DNA of 64,000 nucleotides, from the NCBI GenBank assembly GCA_020543525.1, contig JAHYIO010000004.1, positions 2,455,096 to 2,519,095 on the forward strand, in the 5' to 3' direction. The notes beneath the pieces were generated by a model that had not been told where the DNA came from, searched no databases, and saw nothing but the letters and a program-made list of their open reading frames with translations. This document shows, in pieces, positions 1 to 11,900 of the stretch (the stretch's first letter is position 1; each line of letters starts with the position of its first letter). Position numbers and translations under genes: made by a program. Source of the DNA: Coriolopsis trogii (lineage: Eukaryota > Basidiomycota > Agaricomycetes > Polyporales > Polyporaceae).

Positions 1-991
1 GGATGATCGTGGATGGGTATGGGGCGATAAACTTGGAGGATGGTATGGGCTGGGTCGCATGGATGGCGTAGGACGGTGGACGTACCGATACATTGCCGTT
101 TGCAAACAACGACGGAAAGGCGGCTGCGGATGTGGGGACGGGCTGCAGGGTGATTGGAGGGGCCTGTGAGAAGCCGTCGGGGGTGAGGAGGGCTGGGGTG
201 GTCGAACCTGGCGTGAGGGATGTTGGGGAGGGGCTAATTGCGGTGATGCCACGCCAATCGGATGCAACGCGACGAAGACGGTCGCGGGTGTCGTCTGCGG
301 GGATGATGTCCTTTGTGATTGGGACGTAGGAGTGAGTCCAGGGCTCGTCGATGTCGACGTGCTCGTCTTCTGCTTGGGGATGATGGGCAGCGACATTGAT
401 GGAGGCTCGCCGTTTGCGCTTGTGGGCACTCCCCTCGCCGGCGACGGCGCTTGGTTTACGGGGCTTGCGGTCGACACCGGGGCTGGCTCTGCGCTTGTGG
501 ACACCAGTGGAGGCGGTACGTTGGCGAACCTTCTGAGGCTTGCCAGCACGGTCTTTGTCGAAGGAACGAGGGGCGCAGACCCAACACTGCCATTCGTCGG
601 GGACCTCGTTCTCGACGATGTTAAAACAGGCTGCATGGCACCAACGGGAGCAGGAGTCACAGCCGATGGAGAAACCGTCGTCCACGGTAGAACCACAGAT
701 GCAGTTGATGGACTCGGAGCTGATGTTGTCGTTGTCGCTGGTGGCCGGCTGCTTGCGCTTGGCTGGGATGGTTGAGGGCGGGGCTGGGGTGGGAGTGAAG
801 CCAGTGGTGAGACCAAGCAAGCCTAGAGCAGCCTCGGTAGCATCGCTGGGCATATCATAGACAGAGAGAGCGGGGAAGGGCGTTGTGTCGTCGAGGCAGT
901 CGTGGTCGTCGAGGAGGAGGACGGGGGAGCGGAGGGGGAAGGGGGAGGGGAGAGGTAAGATATGGCTTGTGCGCCTGTTGGACTTAGCCAT
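1..991 (-). CDS. SET3-like PHD-finger protein, N-terminal part (runs off left edge)
   Basis: The minus strand is open from an ATG at 991-989 to base 1, so only the first ~330 residues are seen. Residues about 97-139 form a C4HC3 PHD finger (Cys97, Cys99, Cys111, Cys114, His119, Cys122, Cys136, Cys139), a zinc-binding reader of histone H3 tails. It is followed by a basic linker and a segment resembling fungal SET3/UpSET-type chromatin proteins, in which a SET domain lies further on; that domain would be outside the window, so the SET assignment is inference. A second in-frame Met at residue 47 opens a well conserved-looking segment and could be the true start. No intron is needed in the visible part. 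A nuclear role in histone deacetylase complex function is expected from the family, not shown here. Confidence 0.8.
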   Translation of the reverse strand, partial: MAKSNRRTSHILPLPSPFPLRSPVLLLDDHDCLDDTTPFPALSVYDMPSDATEAALGLLGLTTGFTPTPAPPSTIPAKRKQPATSDNDNISSESINCICGSTVDDGFSIGCDSCSRWCHAACFNIVENEVPDEWQCWVCAPRSFDKDRAGKPQKVRQRTASTGVHKRRASPGVDRKPRKPSAVAGEGSAHKRKRRASINVAAHHPQAEDEHVDIDEPWTHSYVPITKDIIPADDTRDRLRRVASDWRGITAISPSPTSLTPGSTTPALLTPDGFSQAPPITLQPVPTSAAAFPSLFANGNVSVRPPSYAIHATQPIPSSKFIAPYPSTII

Positions 992-1802
992 GAAACTGAC
1001 AAACGGCCTTCGCCACATTTTGCAAACAGACGTCAACAACGCGCCCTGCTCTCTTTTTCTTCTCCGCGCCCTTTCCTTCGCTTTCCTTCGTTCCCCTTCT
1101 CCCTCCCCTTCTCAAGTCGTGTCCGGGTTTCCTCGATGCCAACATTTTGGACAACGTAGGAGGACACGGAGGCTGGGACTACCCGCCGCCGTTTCAAGAG
1201 TTCGCACCAAGTCCACTTCGGTATGAACCTGCCTGAAACTCATTTCTCGGTGAGGCCGCGCCATCTTTGTCCGTCACCAGGATTCGCGTCAGGTGAGTTC
1301 TTATGCCAGTTGCACTTTCTTCCCCAACCTCCCTCGTCTTGATGAATACCATATCACATTCAAGCTCAACAGTCTAATGGTTTTCGGACCATTTGATGAT
1401 TAACTACTTCTGCAATTCTGAACCTACCCTTCTTTCATGGATTTGTTCTGTAGGATGATCCATGCTGACATGTTTTCTTCAAGGTTCCATCCTGGCGCGG
1501 TGTGATATTGAGGTTCTCTGATTTGTCCAGGGAGAGTTCATACGATGTAACTACATGAATGTCTCAGTTGCAATGCAATCATATTATACATGTCTCTCTA
1601 TGTTCGTAGCTCGCCCGGTGAGATCTGAATAATTGTATACTGCGTTTGTGATATTTTCGTGTGAGCGCCCATGGCATTTTGGCGATGATCACGTGGCTGG
1701 CGTAGTGCTCTCTGCGGAAGTAAAGTGCTTACACGCAGGTACCTACCACGGCTGCTCGTACCCTCACACCTTGGTCTGCGGACTGGACTCTGCTTGCCCA
1801 CC
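992..1802. other. Intergenic, divergent promoter region
   Basis: About 800 bases between the divergent SET3-like gene and uS17m. Pyrimidine-rich runs at about 1050-1115 on the plus strand look like promoter/leader sequence. A CACGTG box occurs near 1690. No coding region, RNA gene or repeat could be supported. Confidence 0.5.
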
Positions 1803-2340
1803 ATGCCACCCATGTCGTTCATCGGCCAGGTCACCAAGGTCGGGTTCATGAACAAGACCGCCACCGTCACCGTCTCCCGCTTCGTCTATCACCCCAAGAC
1901 CGGCAAGGTTCGTGTCCCTCGACGGGGCGGTGTGCACGGAGAGCGACGGAGGACTGACAGTGACTTTGTGCCACGTAGCGGCTAGAGAGGAGTAAAAAGT
2001 TTCTGACGCACGACGAGGAGAACAGTACGTCCCCCCGTTCTCCTGCTTCATGAAACGACACTATCCCCTTTCCTTTCCGTACTATTTTCCGTACTATTTT
2101 CCCTACGTTCTGTCACGCCGCGTGTTATCACCAATCGCCACGTTCGTGTGTCAATATCTCTAATACGGCGTTCCCTCAGAACTCCGGATGAGCGACACCG
2201 TCCTCATCCGCAACTGCCCACCGATCTCGGCGCGGAAACGGTTCACGCTCGAGAAGGTGCTCAAGAGCCCCGAACGCGAACGCGAAGACCTGCACGCCCG
2301 CCAGGCTCAAGCGGCCGCTGCTGCCACTGCTGCTGCATAG
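1803..2340 (+). CDS. MRPS17: Mitochondrial small-subunit ribosomal protein uS17m
   Basis: Three exons (1803-1907, 1979-2024, 2180-2340) with GT-AG introns give 103 residues. The protein shows the uS17 core: an N-terminal beta strand segment VGFMNKTATVTV, the conserved RSKKFLTHDEEN stretch spanning exons 2-3, and the ISARKRFTLEKV C-terminal strand, followed by a short charged, Ala-rich tail. uS17 proteins bind 16S-type rRNA early in small-subunit assembly; the tail and divergence fit the mitochondrial form. An alternative start three codons later (ATG at 1812) is possible. The gene converges with prefoldin subunit 6. Confidence 0.9.
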
Positions 2341-2990
2341 TCGGCCGCTGACGCGCCGGCGGGCGGGCGGACGTGGCCCATCGACTATCGAGCTCGACAT
2401 ACTACGCATATCGACATATAATCTTCCGCGGTGCGCGGTAATCGCTATGGGCAACGACGGGCGCGGCAAAGGACGGGTGGAGGGGCGGTGTGGTCGGGGC
2501 TGGGTGCGGGTGGGAGGTCTGGAAGAGGGCTGCTGCTTTGCTGTGGAATGGGGCACACGAGGGGCGTATCATCCATCCCCGGTCACTCTTCTCTGCACGC
2601 ACAGTGGCCGGTTTTTGCGCAATCACGCCCACGAGTGGCTTCGTGACTCCGTATGTTCAGCAACGCCCGCGTTTGAGATGCACAAACCCTGGTTCCAACG
2701 ATGCGTCTCGTATTTTGATGGAATTGGCGATGCGACTCGCAAGAGCAGTCCGACGGATGGTTGTGTATGAGTTGACCACTGCAGGTTCAGACCTAGACGG
2801 CTCGAAGTCCTACCGAAACGCGACGACAATTGTGCGCCACTCCTGGAGGAGGATTTCGCCCAAAATCTCGCTGCGTACGATCTGGTGATATGATGCGCCC
2901 ACGACAAGTGAGAATGATGGTATAGATTGGCTTCGACTACGGCTACAGCATGAGAGGGAACGAGGCGCAAGTCCTGTATGGTGTTGACGA
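2341..2990. other. Convergent intergenic spacer
   Basis: 650 bases between the uS17m and PFD6 stop codons. Contains GC-rich and G-rich stretches near 2450-2530. Several short open frames cross it but none has a recognisable product or splice context; probably 3' untranslated sequence of both genes. Confidence 0.5.
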
Positions 2991-3535
2991 TTATGCAGGT
3001 GCAGGGGTAGCCTGCTGTTGCAAGGCGGTCTGGATTTCCACGATCTATGGCGAGGGAGGATGAGCGAGGGAGCGTCGGGTAGCGGGATAACGATTGCTCA
3101 CCTCTACTTTCTTCTGCTCCGCCTTCTCCCCGAGTTCCTTCAGCTGGCCTTCTACCCGTTTGCTGGTGAATGTGTGAGCGCGCGCGATGGCCAGCATGAG
3201 AAGAGTGCAGTACGCACATCTCGCTCCGGATGAAGTCGAGCCGGGTGTCGACGGTCTGCTTCGCCTCCGTCTGGTCCTGCTTGATGAGGACAGGGCCGAC
3301 GAGCTTGTAGACGGTGTTCTCCTCTGTCAGGGAAGCAAACTCCTGCAAGCGTGCGTGAGCGACCACGGCGCCACCTCGACTGGACAGAACGGGGACGGAC
3401 CTTTTTGACGAGCTCGTTCTCGGAGAGCTGGGCGTCGAGCTTCTGGCGGGCGTCGACGGCAGAGGAGAGGTCGCTCTGGATCTTTTGGAACTCGACGGAC
3501 GCGGTCTGGAGGCGGTCCTGGAGCACAGCAGCCAT
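2991..3535 (-). CDS. PFD6: Prefoldin subunit 6
   Basis: Four exons on the minus strand (3401-3535, 3218-3342, 3102-3162, 2991-3044) give 124 residues, the usual length for this beta-type prefoldin subunit (yeast Yke2). The N-terminal helix is followed by the family signature ELVKKEFASL, the beta-hairpin region KLVGPVLIKQDQTEAKQTVDTR, split here by codon into adjoining exons, and a C-terminal coiled coil KRVEGQLKELGEKAEQKK. Prefoldin captures unfolded actin and tubulin and hands them to the CCT chaperonin in the cytosol. Introns are 50-60 bp with good GT/AG ends. The start lies 336 bp from the divergent VTI1 start, so the two share a promoter region. Confidence 0.92.
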
Positions 3536-3871
3536 CGCGCTGTGGTGTGGGTGGTACTATGAGTAGTGATTGCTACGCACCCCGCTGCCGACAAGTCCAA
3601 GCAGCCTCTCTGCACTGTGGGTGCCTGATGCAGCGATGCTGTCCCGAAATGGGTGATGTGCAAGCATGGCCAAACAACGCCCTGGCCGAGGGGGCCGACG
3701 TCAACCGTCTCTCCCCTGCCGCCGCGCAGGCGCAGCTTCCTTCCCGACCTCCACGTCTCCCGCTCCTCGTCCACACCTCAGACTCGCACTACTATTGACG
3801 CACTCTTCTCGGCCTGACGTAGAGCAGGGCTTTGCGACAACAATATCACTTCAGACAATACACGAGACAAG
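3536..3871. promoter_or_regulatory. Shared promoter region of PFD6 and VTI1
   Basis: 336 bp separates the two start codons, which point away from each other, so both promoters must lie here. No specific factor site is claimed. Confidence 0.5.
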
Positions 3872-5154
3872 ATGGACAACTCCCCGACGGCGCTGTTCGA
3901 CTCGTACGAACAGGACTTCAAGCAGATCATCCGCAGCATACGCGACAAGCTCGAGGGCGACGCCAAGGATGAGCAGGGAGAGCAGCGGAAGGCCTCGCTG
4001 AGGAGGGTGGAGATGGAGCTCGACGAGGCCGACGAGATGGTCAGTCTTCTTCCTCTGGTCTTGCGCGTTATGTTGGATCGGTGGATGGCGACCAAGTCTA
4101 CAGGCGACACATATGTACCCGGAGACTGCTACAGATCATCTCTACTCTCATTTGACACGTACGTGGGGTGCGGCGGTGGGGCACCCCTGTCTGATTGGCC
4201 GTTCGCGGGGCATACGTTCCTGATCTGCTGCGGGGCAGAATGCATGCGGTCGTCCACAAAAACAATGATTCTGGGGCGTTAACTACGCTTGCTGCATCGT
4301 GGTGCGGAAGACGACTTGCCCGCGCACCGTGACTCTCTGGGAACACTGTGGAAGCCCCACTTGTAGTGCAATCTAAGAACTCGCCTGTGCTCCATCATCC
4401 TGTAGCCTCCGCATCCAGGGCTTCTGTAGGCATGCATCTCCATTTCATGGCTTACTGACGCTCTCACCAGGTCTCACAAATGGAGATCGAAATCCAAGGC
4501 ATTCCCCAGTCCATCCGGCCATCATACCAAACACGCATCAAGTCCTCGAAGGCAGACCTTCAGCGGTATAAGAAGCTTTCCAAGGACCTCCACTCTCAGC
4601 TCTCTCGTGCGGAACTCCTAGCCCGCCCAGGCATGGCTGGAACACCGACTAGTGACGAGCCCTACGGTGCGACGAGCGACCGTACACGGTTGCTCGCCGG
4701 AACGGCCGTTCTCGAAGACGGCTCGCGGAGGTTGCTGGACAGTCAGCGGATCGCGCTCGAGACGGAGGAGCAGGGCGCGGACATCCTCCGCAGCCTGCGC
4801 GGACAGCGCGAGCAGATCCAGAATGCTCGGGATACGGTACGTTCGCTCTCGCCGCCGTCTCGCGTGCCTGACCTAACGAGTTCTGACGCCCGTCGTCGCA
4901 GCTGCAACGCGCAGACACGTCTATCGATCGTGCGTCGGGCACGCTGAAGAAGATGATCCGCCGGTACGTTGGGTGTCTCTCCTCCTGCCGTGGCCGCGTT
5001 CATGCGCGTTGCACTCGCTCACAGATGGATCTGATTCTGATTTTGACGTGCGCGTGCGTGCAGGATGTACCAGCAGCGTGTCGTGACGGCCGCGATCATC
5101 GTCGTGCTCGTTCTCCTCATCCTCATCATTCTCTGGTTCAAGCTCTTCCGGTGA
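3872..5154 (+). CDS. VTI1: Vti1-type Qb-SNARE
   Basis: Four exons (3872-4039, 4471-4836, 4902-4963, 5064-5154) give 228 residues. The N-terminal ~100 residues match the Vti1 Habc-like three-helix domain (start MDNSPTALFDSYEQDF; KSSKADLQRYKKLSKDL). A Qb-SNARE helix runs from about LLDSQRIALETEEQG to TSIDRASGTLKKM, and the protein ends in a single hydrophobic segment (AAIIVVLVLLILIILW) as a C-terminal tail anchor with only a few lumenal residues. Vti1 acts in Golgi-endosome-vacuole fusion. The first intron (4040-4470, 431 bp) is far longer than others in the window but joins two conserved segments in frame. Start chosen as the first ATG of the conserved N-terminus. Confidence 0.93.
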
Positions 5155-6911
5155 GAGGCCGTCGTGTCTGGTCTCTGGTCTGTTCCCTTCAATTCTGCTT
5201 GGACGGTCGGCCGTTGGATGTGCGTGTGTAGGTTTGGATCGTATATATGTTTTATGATATCGGATTGTCTCGACGCGCTCTTGTGCGAACGTTGGCAGGT
5301 GCGCAGCGGCCTTCAACGCTGCTGTGCTTGTCTCGTCCGGGCCATTTGCTTGACGGATGTCTATTGCTCCCCAAGGACCTCGTGAGAGAAGTACTGTGTC
5401 AGGAGTCATGCGTTGTGTGCCATTCTGGCATATATTGAATGTATTCAAGGTGCGCCAGTCGTTGCTACTGATACCTTGAAGTTGCTGTTGACTTCTCCAG
5501 GGCGCCGTGCCGTGGTGAATGAAGTCTGTGCACGTCTTCGCTGCCATCATGGGAATCTGTCGATAGCGGTTCGATTCTAGAAGGCCGGAAGGGCAGAAGC
5601 ATGCTCGACAAGTCCATGCGGTACGCCTCAACGTGTATCTCTTCATCGTCATTCCTTCCTGGCAGAACTCAAGGCTGTAGGCAGCTGAGTCAGGGTGTCG
5701 CCATGAGTCGGCGACGCTCCGCTCTTTTAGGTATGTGGTCATTGCAGGCTTGGAAACGCGCTTCGACATCACCGTCGTCGCACAATCAGTGGAAGTCACA
5801 GCATTACACCTGCCTCACCCAGTCCATCGCGCAGTAGAGAGTATACGACGCTCATGATCTTACTTTGTCACGACTGCGGTTTCTCCCCTCCCAGCGAGTG
5901 TTGTTGTTCGGCTCTCACGGGCAGAGACACGTTCGCCGACCGTGAGTATGGTCTTTGTCCATGTGAATAGGAACGGACCCGACCGCGTTCTTCCCCGCTC
6001 TGCCACAGATTAGCATACTTACAAGTTGCGTGCAATCGAGGAATGGACGAAACGCCTTCCTGACGAGTATACCGGGAGGACACCTACCCGGCGTCCCTGT
6101 ACTGTTTCCCTGCCTCTGTCGTAATCCTGTTCCTGCCGCTGTCAGATGCTGCGTTCATGTCCGTTCCAGGCTTGTGAAAATTCTCTTGCGTGAGAGGTTG
6201 TACGCGCAGTGGGGTACAGCCTGAGTCCTAACGTGCATCTTCTCCACAACGCCCTCCGGCCGTGCCTGAGGCTATGGTCGCAGATTTGGACGACACTCGT
6301 CCATTATGCTGTGTACGATCTTAGAACGATGCGCTCGCTGAGATCCCGTTGCATCTCGCTCTGTTGCTGTTTTATCTTCATCTTCTCCGTCTATCGATAG
6401 TTCCAGGCTTCACGTTGTGCCCTCGAGAAATGGGCAAGAGTTCAACCCTCGGCGTCCGTGTCTGACTTTCGTGTCAGGTGTGATGGCAGGTGCCTCAGGG
6501 TAACGAAGACGTGCTCCCAAGCCCGATCAAAGCCGATTATGCAAGTGGCTATCCGCAGTACCTACTTGGTAACTTATCGGTCAAAGTGGAAAGACGGGTA
6601 GATCCAATCCGTGCGTACGTCTCCTCAATTTCGTACACATTGATGCATCATCGTCCCGTCAGGACATTGACCGTGTGCACAGGTGTCTCAGCACCCGGCA
6701 CGATCCAATCGTCGTGCGGGACTTTGTGATCCGACAGGAAGGACCGGTCGATGGTGATCGGGAAGGTTTATAGGTACGCAACGACTCCTCCTTGGCCTTG
6801 CCACGAACCTTCGCTATACATATAGCGTGAGTTATCTCCTGCGGTCCGTCTTGTGTCTCTTCCACTTTGCTCGGTCACCCTTTTACCAGAAGGCTCGCGG
6901 CATCTGGCGCG
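5155..6911. other. Gene-poor stretch
   Basis: 1.75 kb between VTI1 and the phospholipase B gene. Many frames of 60-80 codons are present but none resembles a known family or joins into a convincing multi-exon gene. No tandem or inverted repeat was recognised. Confidence 0.4.
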
Positions 6912-9030
6912 ATGCACCCAGCACTCGTTCTTCTCGTCTCGTTATTATGCCCATTCACTCTCGAGGCCGCAGCTGAAAATGCAGCTGCGTTGTACTCGCC
7001 GACTTTCCAACCGTGTCCGCGCGGAACTCCTCTCGTCCGCGAGGTTGGCCCAAATCCCCGCAAGCAGACTCTGAGCACAGGCGAGGCAGAGTACATCTCC
7101 GGACGGCGCGCGCGCGTCCTCCCTGACGCATGGGCACAGTACGCCGCGAACGTGCACGCGAACACCCACGCCCCGCTCCCAGCTTACGTCGACGCGATCC
7201 TCCGCGGCCTACCCGGCCCGGAGGCGCGCCCGACGCTGGGCATCGCCACGAGCGGGGGAGGGTACCGCGCGGCCATCTTCGGGGCGGGGATCCTCAACGG
7301 CCTGGACGGACGGAACGCGTCGTCGGTGCGCGCGGGAACGGGGGGCCTCCTCCAGGCCGCGACGTACCTCTCGGGCCTCTCGGGCGGGTCGTGGCTCATC
7401 GGGTCGCTGGCGCAGGCAGACTTCCCCACGCTGCCGGACCTGCTGCTTGGCTCCCAGGGCGAGAGGGGCGGGTCGCGCGACGAAGGCTGGCTGGCAGAGT
7501 TTGACATCTTTGCGCCTGGAGACGCGAACGTGACGGCGGCGTTCGTTGGGCAGTTGGTGAGGGACATCGCGCTGAAGCAGGCCGCGGGGTTTCCGGTCAC
7601 GCTGACGGACGTCTGGGGGCGCGCGTTGGCGAGGCATTTTGTGCGCGGGACGACTGCTGCGAACTTCTTTGCCGTGGACGTCGCGCATGGCGCCGGGGTG
7701 ACGCTGTCTGATATCGCCAAGGTGTGAGTGGTCTCCTGGGGCGATGGCTCGCGAGTGACAATTGACGTTACTTGGGTCCCGCCAGGTCGTCCTTCGAACA
7801 GCGCACCCAGCCCTTCCCCATCATCATTGCCAATTCGCTCACGAGTCGCTCCAATGGGTCAGAAGTCATTGAGCCAGGGAACATCGTCCCGCTCATGAAC
7901 CCCATCTACGAGTTCAACGTTTGTAAGTCCCAGCCGATCACCGTCTACGCGAGATCCTGACATGTCGTTGGTAGTCGAGTCGGGATCGTTTGACCCCTCC
8001 CTGGGTGCCTTCACGCCGACGAAGCTTCTGGGCTCGCCAAACAGCAGCATATGTACGACGGCGTTCGACCAGTTGTCGCTCATCCAAGGCATCTCATCGG
8101 ACCTCTTCAACGGGTTCAATACATCCGTAAGCGACTACCTCAAACCATTGCACGTGTGCTCATGCCTAGGTGCAAACTAGGAAGCGGCGCTGAAAGCGTC
8201 TACGGTCGGGCCCATCATCGACATTCTCCAGCAGACGTTCCCTCAGCAGATGGGATTCCGCCTCGATGCGGCCGAGATCCCGAACCCATTCTTCGGCGTC
8301 TCACAACGGACATTCCCTGACTCTGACCAGACGCTTCTGACACTGGTCGATGGGGGCGAAAACGGGGAAGTGGTTCCGATACAGCCTCTACTGGTGAAAG
8401 CTCGGGGTGTGGACACCATCATCGCATTGGACGCGGTACGTGACCGATTTCTGCTCGGTTGCTATCGATGTTGAACGCATGCTGTTCAGGCCTCAGATAC
8501 GACGGACAGCTGGGCAGATGGGTCCTCGATCATTGTACGTTGAATGCTCTTTTTGAGAGTTCACGCCGGATCCTGACGTATCCCATTAAACTCAGGCGAC
8601 GCAACACCGCGCGAAGCTCTTCCCCTCGATATACTCTTTCCCTCCCGTACCCACCTCGGCGTCGACATTTCTCTCACAGAACCTCACGCGCCGGCCCACG
8701 TTCTTTGGCTGCAACAGCCCGTCTTCTCGCGGAGACCCGCTAGTGATCTATCTCGCGAACGGGGGTCCGCCACTAGGTCAGCAACCGCTGACGAACACGT
8801 CGACGTTCCAGACGCAGTACGGGGCCGAGCAGATAAGCGGTATGCTGGACCAGCTGTTCGACGTCGCGACTCAGGGCATTCCCGTTGTCTCGCGCCCAGA
8901 CAAGGAGTCGAAGGATCCGCAGTGGCCCGCGTGTCTTGCGTGCGCGGTGGTAGACCGGAAGAGGAGGAGTCTCGGCGTATCGCGCTCGGGGGTGTGCGAG
9001 GATTGTCTGCGAAGGTATTGCTGGAGCTGA
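6912..9030 (+). CDS. PLB: Secreted lysophospholipase / phospholipase B
   Basis: Six exons (6912-7723, 7786-7922, 7975-8126, 8181-8435, 8490-8534, 8596-9030) give 611 residues, typical for fungal phospholipase B. An N-terminal hydrophobic segment (residues 1 to ~20) is a signal peptide. The cPLA2-like catalytic domain has SGGGYR at residues 114-119, the nucleophile elbow GLSGGS with Ser157, and the catalytic Asp in VDGGENGE (about Asp424). The C-terminus carries the family's paired cysteines (CLAC, CEDC, YCWS). It hydrolyses both acyl chains of phospholipids outside the cell. An in-frame ATG at 6867 would add 15 residues before the signal peptide and is less likely. A decayed partial copy lies 4.5 kb downstream. 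Confidence 0.92.
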
Positions 9031-9280
9031 ACACGTTCATGTGCCGATGGCTGTGGTATATTGACACGGACAGTGACCGAATGTCTGCAGTACTACTTTG
9101 CTGCTATGCATTGCCTCCGTGTTCACTTCTACACGTGGTTCTAGGGCATAGGGGGTGAGTGACAGGAGCCTGCTACACGTGGGGCGCCAACTTTCGTTAT
9201 ATGAAGTCGTCCGCCGCTGCGCAGCGCGCTCCTGAAGCTGGTCACATACCACCACCACCCCTCCCTCACCCAACATCAGG

Positions 9281-10948
9281 ATGACATCGACCACAAACCT
9301 CCTGCGCTTCATCGGGTCTTTTCCACAACTTCATCGGCTGGTATGCACTGGTATTCGCCTCCCAGACCATGCCGCCCAAGCGCCTAATCCGGCCGCTTCA
9401 CGCGAAAAATGGCGTTCGCGCTGTTCTTCACGTCTTCAGATGTTGCAGGTGAGAAAACATGGTCACGGAATGCTTAATGCTTCAAGGTAGTAAGTTCTTC
9501 ATGGATGCCCCGTTTGTGTAGATGTCCGGATGCACTCCCAACATTGTCGCCGCCCTTCTGAACATGACTCGAGCGACCATCACCTCGCTCACGCTGGATG
9601 CCGACACTAGTAAGTATACATTTGCCTACAACTCGGCTTCATAGAGGTATGTACTGATGTATCGTAGCCGCCATCCAACAGGTCCTCCCACGTCTCATGC
9701 ACCTACGCAGTCTCGGGATACTCGCACCATCCCCACCCACAAGCACGGAAAAGCAGCTAGAGAGCACGTATAATGCACTCTCATACTTTCGTACGGCCGC
9801 CCAGACCCCAGCTCACATCTCAATATTTCTCACCGGTCTCGAGCGGATCGCCATGTCGATACTTGCACAAAATGGTGCCTCACCCATCTATACCTCTTTA
9901 CAAGATCTCCTTATCGAACTCCATATCCGATCACTTGAATTTTTGGTCGAGGGAATGGGGCATAGGTCCTATTTGGAGGTCGTACTGAAAGCTGCGTTTC
10001 CGAAGCTTTTTCGGAGCAGAATTTTGATCATATGCAGGGTTGACGGTATGAACAAACCAGTTCAGCGTTGCATCCCCTCCCATATTGACTCGATGTCCTC
10101 CAGGTGAAGAGGATAACAGGAGCTGCATCAACCTCGGAGCTCCTGCGAACTCTCTCATTGTGTCCCCTGACGGGAGGTGGATGGCGGCAAGTTCGAAGTG
10201 GTGTGTGATCTTACACAGCACACGTGACGCCACCCTTGCCCGTCGCTTGCTCCTCAACACATGTCACAATGAGCCCCTCGAGCTGTTCTCCAGCCCCGAC
10301 GGGAACTTTCTGGCGGGAAGGACATCTGCTCTGGAAGCCGGTCTTGGAATAATTCTATGGAGCACTGCGACGGGGAATATTGTAGCCGATTTCACGGCCG
10401 AGGAGGATTCAGTCTGGAGGCCTTCAGATATATTTGCCTGGTCTGCAGACAGCCGCAGAATTGTGCTCGGTTGTTGCATGAATCATCTGAGATCCTGGGA
10501 TGTTTTGTGCCTCCTGAGAGAGGGCAAGATGAACAGGGAGGTCCATGCTGAACAGGCCAACAAAATGGCTTGCGATCATGATCACTCAGATTTCATGGTC
10601 TTCGCAACCCCCTGTCATTACCCCGGAAGCAGGCGCAAAATCCCTCTCTGGGACACAGACGAGCTTGTTGATCGCGAGCACTCTGACGACCTGCAAGGCT
10701 CACGCGTCTCCGGAAGCTTGATCATCTGTTCAACCCGCACTCTCTATGTTACGATCGAGCAACGGGAGATTCTGTTGTGGTCTATGGCCTGGCAAACATG
10801 TCTAGCAACGTTCCGGGAGCACGTAGAGGTTGTTACTCATGTTGCATTTTCTCCGAATGGCGAATGGCTGTATTCCGCGGCAAATGATGGAAAGATATAT
10901 GTACGTTACCTGCCGCAGTACGTACCCAGGGCTCTGCTGCATGTATGA
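9281..10948 (+). CDS. WD40-repeat protein related to the F-box-WD40 gene, F-box part missing
   Basis: Four exons (9281-9448, 9522-9609, 9668-10045, 10104-10948) give 492 residues. The first ~280 residues align by eye with the middle, LRR-like region of the F-box-WD40 protein at 33.2-35.6 kb (FPQLHRLVCTGIRL against FGSLRSLRCTDITF). The intron before the WD40 part is in the same place in both. The C-terminal ~280 residues hold degenerate WD40 repeats (SPDGRWMAASS, ADSRRIVLGC, THVAFSPNGEWLYSAANDGK) and the end is collinear with the related gene. No F-box is found upstream: only ~250 bp separate the start from the phospholipase stop. It may be a truncated but expressed gene or an early pseudogene; all frames are open. 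The start is uncertain. Confidence 0.6.
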
Positions 10949-11667
10949 TATCGTTCACATGGCATTGTGTTCTGTGCATCATGGAGTCGAGACTCGACAT
11001 GCGCGATGGCCTGTCAGCAAAGTCAGAGTGTTTCATGGACCCTTGTCTCACGCAGGAGATCTCACGGGTCTTCCAAGTAGCGAGCGGGTTCAATGGTACA
11101 GTCAGGGTAAACTCGATTTGGGATTGAGTTGTCCCTGTCATTATCACAGTGAATGCCTTTTCTGAATCCGTGTCGGCCCATACCACTTCGTGACCAAACG
11201 CAAGCAATTTTCAAATTACCCTGAACGCGAAAGAGCGCGTCCTCCATCACTGTCAAAAAGCGACTGTAATGTTCCCCAGTATGCGTCGGCCTCGAGAGCC
11301 TCCTGGCAGGACCAGGCGTGTGTCACAGTGTATGTGCAGAGACAAGTCATGACCGGGACCATCGGCTGCGTGTACGGCGAGAATCAGTCAAGATCCATAA
11401 GTGTCTGTCCAGGCGAAATCGCTCCTATGCGAGACATTCGATCCATCTGAGTCGACTGACCAAATACCGAGAACCATGTCGTATAACGGTGTCAAGACGC
11501 GCCCAAGCTCTCCACACGTGCAGGCTGTTTGTTGATAGGCACGTACAGAGAGATACTGTAACACAGGTCAGCGACGTCTCCCATCTCGGAATACTAGAGA
11601 GACAGAGAGAGACACGCAGATCAGTGACACCTCCTGCTATTGGATAGAACACCGATGGCTAAGTACT
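10949..11667. other. Intergenic, no feature recognised
   Basis: About 700 bases downstream of the WD40 gene. Only short frames without similarity are seen, and no repeat. Confidence 0.4.
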
Positions 11668-11900
11668 GTGTCGAGTAGGTATCCGCGCGCAGGAGGCCGT
11701 AGAGTGGTGAAAGGAGAGCGGAGGAACTGGTGTCGTAGGAGGCTCGCCGGTGGCGCCGTCACGTCATCCACGTTCTCCGTCGACATCGAGAACCTTGTTC
11801 TCCTGTCCTCGCAATACGGCATGACTCGCAGCACGCCTTTGCGCCGGCGGCTGCTATGGCCCAACATTCTACCCTTGTCCGCGCGCTCCTACAAGTTCGA
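11668..11900 (+). pseudogene. Relic of the N-terminal module of the tandem WD40 genes
   Basis: Around 11745-11830 the frame reads GAVTSSTFSVDIENLVLLSS, which matches GPVASAAFSINIENHVLPSS in the WD40 gene at 22870-25755 (about 23570-23630), with matching nucleotides as well. The rest of the module and the WD40 repeats are not found here, so this looks like a short decayed fragment of a third family member. The boundaries given are approximate, and similarity was judged by eye over only ~90 bp. Confidence 0.45.

Noticed and set aside
2623..3774. 383-codon minus-strand frame
   Set aside because: It overlaps prefoldin exons in a different frame and runs through their introns; composition shows no family resemblance.
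5560..5600. GGTTCGATTCT resembling a tRNA B box
   Set aside because: The flanking bases do not form a T-arm stem and no matching A box or acceptor stem was found upstream.
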